Assembly: GCA_030765065.1 (NCBI GenBank)
Contig: CM060979.1
Coordinates: forward strand, 13,979,001 to 14,043,000
DNA: 64,000 bases
Direction of reading: 5' to 3'
Source of the DNA: Deroplatys truncata
Lineage: Eukaryota > Arthropoda > Insecta > Mantodea > Mantidae
Shown one piece after another: positions 58,914 through 64,000 of this stretch. The position numbers and the translations under genes are program-made. The stretch's first letter is position 1. The number at the start of each line of letters is the position of its first letter. The notes under the pieces are model-generated. The model had not been told where the DNA came from. It was given only the letters and a program-made list of their open reading frames with translations, and made no database searches.

Positions 58914-59900
58914 GATGGGCGTTCGAAAAGCTCCCGGCTTGACTCAGAGCTATCGTGAACATAGCCAAATTACTGTAGTAGTTAAATCATTCTTTAGATG
59001 GCGCGCTGTGTATTTTCAGACGCGTAAGTGTGTTTTTTTTTGTGACATCGTGTAAACAAGTTAACATTTTCTACAAAATAGACAACACTGAAATTCGAGC
59101 TGTGATGAAGGACTTTGTTTTGAAGGGTTTAACCACAACAGAAATACACGAGTAGTTAGATTCGACATTAAAGGATTCTACTTCTGTGTTTTCAAAGGTT
59201 GTTGAATTTAAGCATGGTCGTACGCCCATTCAAGATGAGCGCTCCGGTTACCCCCCCCCCCAAAAAAAAACCGCTACGACCGACCAGATTGTTACAAAAG
59301 TTCATGATGCCGTATTAAGTGATAACCGATTGGAGGTACGCGAGATGGCTGACTTTGCAAAGATCTCGATTGGCCATGTCCATTCCATTTTACACGACGT
59401 TTTGGGTAGAAGAAACTTTCCGCTCGATGGGTGTCGCGTTTGTTATAAACGCACTCGAATGAACATTTCTTAAGAGTGTGTAGAATAAGCACAATTCCAG
59501 TGAGTTCTCGGCAATTTCATAACAGTAAATGAAAAATGGATTAACGACTGCGCTAGGGACGAAAGAGCAGTCCAAATAATGAGTGGCAATAGGTGAAAGT
59601 GGACCAAAGAGCCAAATACGGTTGGATTTGTAGGATTCTGATGGTGTGCTGCTCATACCCTACCTCCAGAAGGTCAGAGCCATCGCCAGGGAGTACTACG
59701 CCTCGCTGCTGAACGAACTTAAGGATGGTGTTCAGCTAAATTGTACACACCTTGTGTAGGACTCGTTTTCATGATAATGTGGCTGCACACATGTCTGGGA
59801 TGGCTGTTGCAAAACTGCACGGCCTTCGCTTCCAAGTCTTTCACATTTGCCATGCCATATTCGGATTTGGTTACCAGTGATTACGTTTTGTTTCCAACAT
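58914..59900 (+). mobile_element. Mariner relic, third family
   Basis: It begins tacgatgggcgttcgaaaag and encodes broken pieces: AVMKDFVLKGLTTTEIHE near 59095, KVVEFKHGRTPIQDERSG near 59200, then TDQIVTKVHDAVLSDNRLEV and EMADFAKISIGHVHSILHD. Near 59760 HDNVAAHMSGMAVAKLHG recalls the second catalytic Asp (HDNA.PH). The 3' inverted repeat is not evident. Confidence 0.75.
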
Positions 59901-60182
59901 GAAAAAATGGCTGATGGATGAAGCTTCTTATCAGGTGATGGGATTGAACCTGAGACAGACTGCTGGGTAAATCTTATTTTACTGAAGGTATTAAAATACG
60001 TGAAGTCGTTGAACTAATGCATTGATTAACAAGGCGACTATTTTAGAAAAATCTCTTACATCTTGTGTTTTCTTGGTCAGGCTGAGTAGTTTTAGAACGA
60101 CCCCTGTACTTTTGGGGAGATGGATGGACTGGACATTGGTGAAGGAGTGAGACACCTTAATAGTTGTAACTGATGTCTTTTT

Positions 60183-61012
60183 ACTTTCTCTACTACGTAT
60201 AGTAAGTAGGGGAAGTATTGTATTCCACCCAAAAATTCGATACCGAGATTTCACCAGAAATATATGTTCTGAGACCCCCCTGAATCAAAAAAGGCATTTT
60301 TGGAAACGTGTCTGTCTGTGTACAGCATAACGCAGAAACGAACAGTCGGAAAATCAGCAAACTTGGTATTTAGGTTCAGTGTCTTCCAGAGATGCGACAC
60401 GAAGGTTTTCAAGAAAATCCTCCCACCCCAGATTACCCTTTACATGGAATATTTTTCGAAACTTAATTTTCTCAAAAATGGCTCTAACGATTTTGATTAA
60501 AATTTCATATATTTAAGATATTTTCATGACAAAGAAAATGTATATCTCGAATTTGGAATGTCTCCAAAAGTATTCTTCATTGTGAACGACTTTTGCATAA
60601 CTGGTAAACCATAAGAGATAGACAAAATTTTACTACACAAAAAATGTAGATCGCGTTAAAATACAGAATTTGTGTCATATACATTTTTTGTTGAGTGAAC
60701 CATTTTCTGGATATTGCTGGTTATTCCCGTAAATTTACCAATACTTATACGTTTTCTCAAATTCGTTATTCATTTTTTTAATGTCCTGGACATACAAAGA
60801 GAATGGTATACGCCACATAGCAACCAGCTCTTAAAATATTTGACTATCGCTTAAAGCCTACCATATACCCCTTGCATCTACAAGAAAATTAGCAATAAGA
60901 TTGACATCTCGATATCTCAATTAACATGAAGCATATGGAGAATAAGCGTTTGTAAAAATAGTTTGTGCAAGAGTAGAGAAAGTCATGTGAGTGTAACACA
61001 TCAGATTTTTTT
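60183..61012 (+). repeat. Single head-tail copy
   Basis: A complete head (actttctctactacgtatag at 60183) runs into one tail (atgtcctggacatacaaaga at 60781) and ends tcagattttttt at 61001-61012; 830 bp. This copy has a shortened TG region (gtctgtctgtgtac), so the TG tract is not required for the body. It gives the best view of the unit. Confidence 0.9.
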
Positions 61013-61639
61013 GTTAGTTTTGTGTTTCTTCAGACTCATGATTATGAGCTGGTGAATGACAATGATGTTGTCCCGCACTGAATCGGGAGTAGGGAGGATA
61101 CAGTGTACGTACCAGTTAAGGCAGCGGGAATTTGGAGAATCAACCTTTGAGTTTCTAGTTGCAGTTGTGAAATAAATTCATTACAGTAATCATATCGATA
61201 TTGTCTTGCTTTACCAATCATTTTGAATTGCCCTGTAGTGTATTATCATTCTACACTTAATTGATGCATTTAAATGCCGTGTTTCAGTGTTACTGTTTAG
61301 ACAAAGTTCGAAGGCCTGCAATTAAGCAAAAATGTATCCATTCCTTGTATTCGGTGATGGAAGGGATACGCTGTTAAGGGTATTAAAGAGTATTGTTTGT
61401 GTCCATTTGACATTACATCTTGCATACAGGCAATTAACATATGGATACATATATACATCTTACATGCAGACAGTTGACATGCGGACACTTATAAGGTTAC
61501 AGTTTTATATACAAGGAGTTTAGTTCCACAGACAAAAGTTTGTTTCATACACATAATATGCTGTCTATTAATTAAATATATTTTCTGCTTCGTACAAATG
61601 GATGTGGAACTGATCTGAACAACTGGAGCAGGCTTTCAC

Positions 61640-64000
61640 CTAGTTTATTCAGGTGTCACGGATTCATTTACTCCCCCAGAGGCCTACTGCGGTAGGTACG
61701 GGATTGGCGCACTCGGGATCCCGAGCCAGACTCTCGATTGGGATCCTCTAAGAGGTGAGAGGGCTTATGCCAAACGACCATTCAACTTCGGCCCACAAGC
61801 GTGTTTGACCAACTACTAATTACCTACCTGAACACAGTCTGACGGATACCGCTGCGCGGGACGGAGGAGGGGAGTCGCAAAGGGTGACTGGGCAACGCGT
61901 AATTCCCAAGCCCTGAGAGTATCATGTAGGACCATGTTCGTATCCGCTGATAAAGATGCCCATTGCATGAGCTGTAACACACCTGATTGGGGTCCCTCTG
62001 TCTTTAAACTGGGAAGTGAGACCCTAAGGTGAGCAAGGTTCAGGCGAGGACTCTCACCTATGCCGGGTGGCACCCATGATATGGGCATGCCATTGGAGAC
62101 ATTTGAAATGGCGTAGGATTTTTTCGCCATGGAAAAATCCAAAGAAAACATCAATGTTTAATCGAATAGAAGTAGTCGAGTGTAGTGGTTCTCGTCACTT
62201 AGAATTAATAGAACAGAGGAAGGGAAAAGTTTACATCGGTGAACCCTTTTACAGTTCTAAAGCGTCTGGATAAGATTCCTGGTCAGGTTATGTCATGCAT
62301 TAGAAGTCACAATGGCACGCTTATGGTTGAAGCACATTCAACATCCCAGACAGCGAAAACACTCAAAGCCAATATGTTAGCTAGCTATGCTGTAGGTGTT
62401 GAGGTGCACAGACCTTGAACTCTTCGTGCGGTATGCTAAACACCCGCGCATTGGACGGTATGACCAGTGAGGAGATTAAGAAAGTCTGGAAGAGCAAGGT
62501 GTTATATAAGTATATCGTGTTCAGCGGAATGAAAGATGTGAATTAGTGCCTTCTCGTACCATGTTCTTTACCCTTGATCGGGAAAATCTCTCAAAGGATT
62601 AAGGCAGGGAATGAAGTTATCGAAGTCAGGCCATTCATCCTGAATCCTCTGAGATGTTATAAGTGTCAGCGCTTTGGATACAACACTGAATCTACCTGCG
62701 TTAACCATGGAGGCGTCTGTCACGCTGGAGCATGTGCATTAGCTCCAACGTGCGTTATCTGCAGCGGTGAACACCTATCAAGTCCCGAAGGATGCTCCTT
62801 TTGCAGAGTAAAGAGCGATACAGGAGATCCGGGTCAGGGAGAATGTGTACTCGGAAGCCCGGAAACTTCTGCGTATCCCTCAATCCTGTGTCCCGAAGTC
62901 CGGTACCAATAGCTCAGTTGCAGCTAAACCGTTTCGAAATCGCAACTCAAACCAGCGATATCAACGGGGCCACCATTTCCGAAAAGATTCTCTTGCTAAA
63001 ACGCAGCCGAAGCCTTCAGAATTGACACCAAAGGACCACATCGGTAATATCAAAACCGTCGACCTTAACCACTAACAAGCCGGTAATACATAATGCATCG
63101 CCAAAAAGTTCAAGACCAGCTGTGAAAGAACCTACTTCCTGAAGGAAAGTGTTAAGTCTGCACCCAGTATATCAAAGGGTAACAACAACAACAAAAATAT
63201 CCACGAACATCTCGGAGATCCTCTTCTGAGGAATCTTCCGGGAGCGACTCAGATCAGCGATCCATATCTTCGCTGATCTCCTCGAACCGAAATTTTCAAG
63301 TGGAAGAGATGGAGCAGGAGGACTCTGCCTGCACTTCCAGCACGACAATGAAAAAGAGGCCTTCTTCCGTTAATGGTTGCTAGTCCGACACCAACGAAAA
63401 AGGGCAAATTGTTTCGACCACTGCCGTCTTCAACGTAGTGGACTCTTATGATTGAGAATTTATCCCATTATGAATGCTATGGCTATCCTGCAATGGCACA
63501 TACGTGGAGTTAGGACACGTTGACCAAAGCTTGAACTTTTACTCAAGAATAATCCTCTGGTCCGATGTTTACAAGAGACTAAGCTCCATCCGCAAGACAG
63601 CTTTCAAACCAGGCGGTATACTCCAGTACGGTGTGATCTTACACCCAAAGATAGTTTTCGTGTGCACAGGGTTACTATGATGCTCATCAGAGATATATTT
63701 GTGGAATCTGTATCTATACAGTCTGACATCAGTCAGTGGCTGTAAGGATTAAACTACCATCCATTCCATTTACCGTTTGTAACATTTATCTACCTCCATC
63801 TGATGACCTCTCGCTCACTGATTTAGAAGATCTATACTGACGTCTTTTCTGTTGGTGGGAGACGTCAATGCCCATCACCCTCTTTGGGGCTCATCTCGGG
63901 CTTGTGCGAGAGGTAACTTAATTGCCCATAGTTTGGAGAATTATAACATAGCTCTTCTGAACACCGGAGTATATAACCAGGTATATGTTCCACACGCTTA
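61640..64000 (+). mobile_element. Jockey/I-type LINE, 5' part, truncated by the window edge
   Basis: The 5' leader (about 61640-62128) is followed by ORF1 remains from an ATG at 62129. The central part gives KISQRIKAGNEVIEVRPFIL and NPLRCYKCQRFGYNTESTCV, then AGACALAPTCVICSGEHLSS: Cys-knuckles of the Jockey/I Gag-like protein. ORF2 starts near 63470 and encodes the endonuclease (LQETKLHP near 63570; DVNAHHPLWGSSRACARGNL near 63860). Frameshifts break ORF1 (62150-62560) and ORF2 (e.g. near 63680 and 63830), so the element is probably inactive. The RT part lies beyond the window. Confidence 0.82.

Noticed and set aside
1..64000. CRISPR arrays, bacterial operons, true tRNA or rRNA genes
   Set aside because: No regularly spaced identical short repeats with unique spacers; tRNA-like sequences are all SINE heads with A/B boxes but no intact cloverleaf.

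Overview
This is an AT-rich, repeat-laden stretch of an animal nuclear genome, almost certainly an insect. GT-AG introns of 2.7 to 8.8 kb, mariner, Tc1 and piggyBac-type transposons, Penelope-like and Jockey/I-type retroelements and several tRNA-derived SINE families all point that way. The repeat load suggests a large polyneopteran genome (cockroach or termite would fit), but the species cannot be fixed from the sequence alone. I saw no bacterial genes, operons or CRISPR arrays.

Two host genes are visible and they converge. On the + strand, six exons between 9 and 26825 encode the C-terminal half of a USP32-type ubiquitin hydrolase; its 5' part lies before the window. The exons join in phase, carry the Zn-binding Cys pair, the catalytic His box and the terminal Asn/Asp region, and end in a CaaX-type prenylation motif. 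On the - strand, four phase-0 exons between 58736 and 47672 encode the C-terminal ~330 residues of a coiled-coil protein with two Glu/Ser-rich acidic blocks. I could not name this protein with confidence; its 5' part lies before position 58736 on the - strand, perhaps outside the window.

Everything else is introns, a ~20 kb intergenic region and transposable elements. Main items: four LTRs of one family (two as an inverted pair inside USP32 intron 23990-26654) with leaders carrying repeated tRNA-Lys-like primer sites; several mariner/Tc1 relics with readable inverted repeats and TA target sites; a ~1.6 kb DDE transposon that contains a three-unit tandem array with a hammerhead-like core; Penelope-like GIY-YIG remnants; LINE 3' ends; a piggyBac-type TTAA-flanked element inside a LINE copy; SINEs with clear target duplications; and, at 61.6-64 kb, the 5' part of a Jockey/I-type LINE running off the window.

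The most distinctive structure is a family without a recognisable protein, built from a ~630 bp 'head' and a ~231 bp 'tail' separated by T-runs. It occurs as head-tail (60183-61012), head-tail-tail (40403-41498) and head-head-tail-tail-tail (51798-53759), and twice as a copy inserted in inverse orientation into another copy's A-run.
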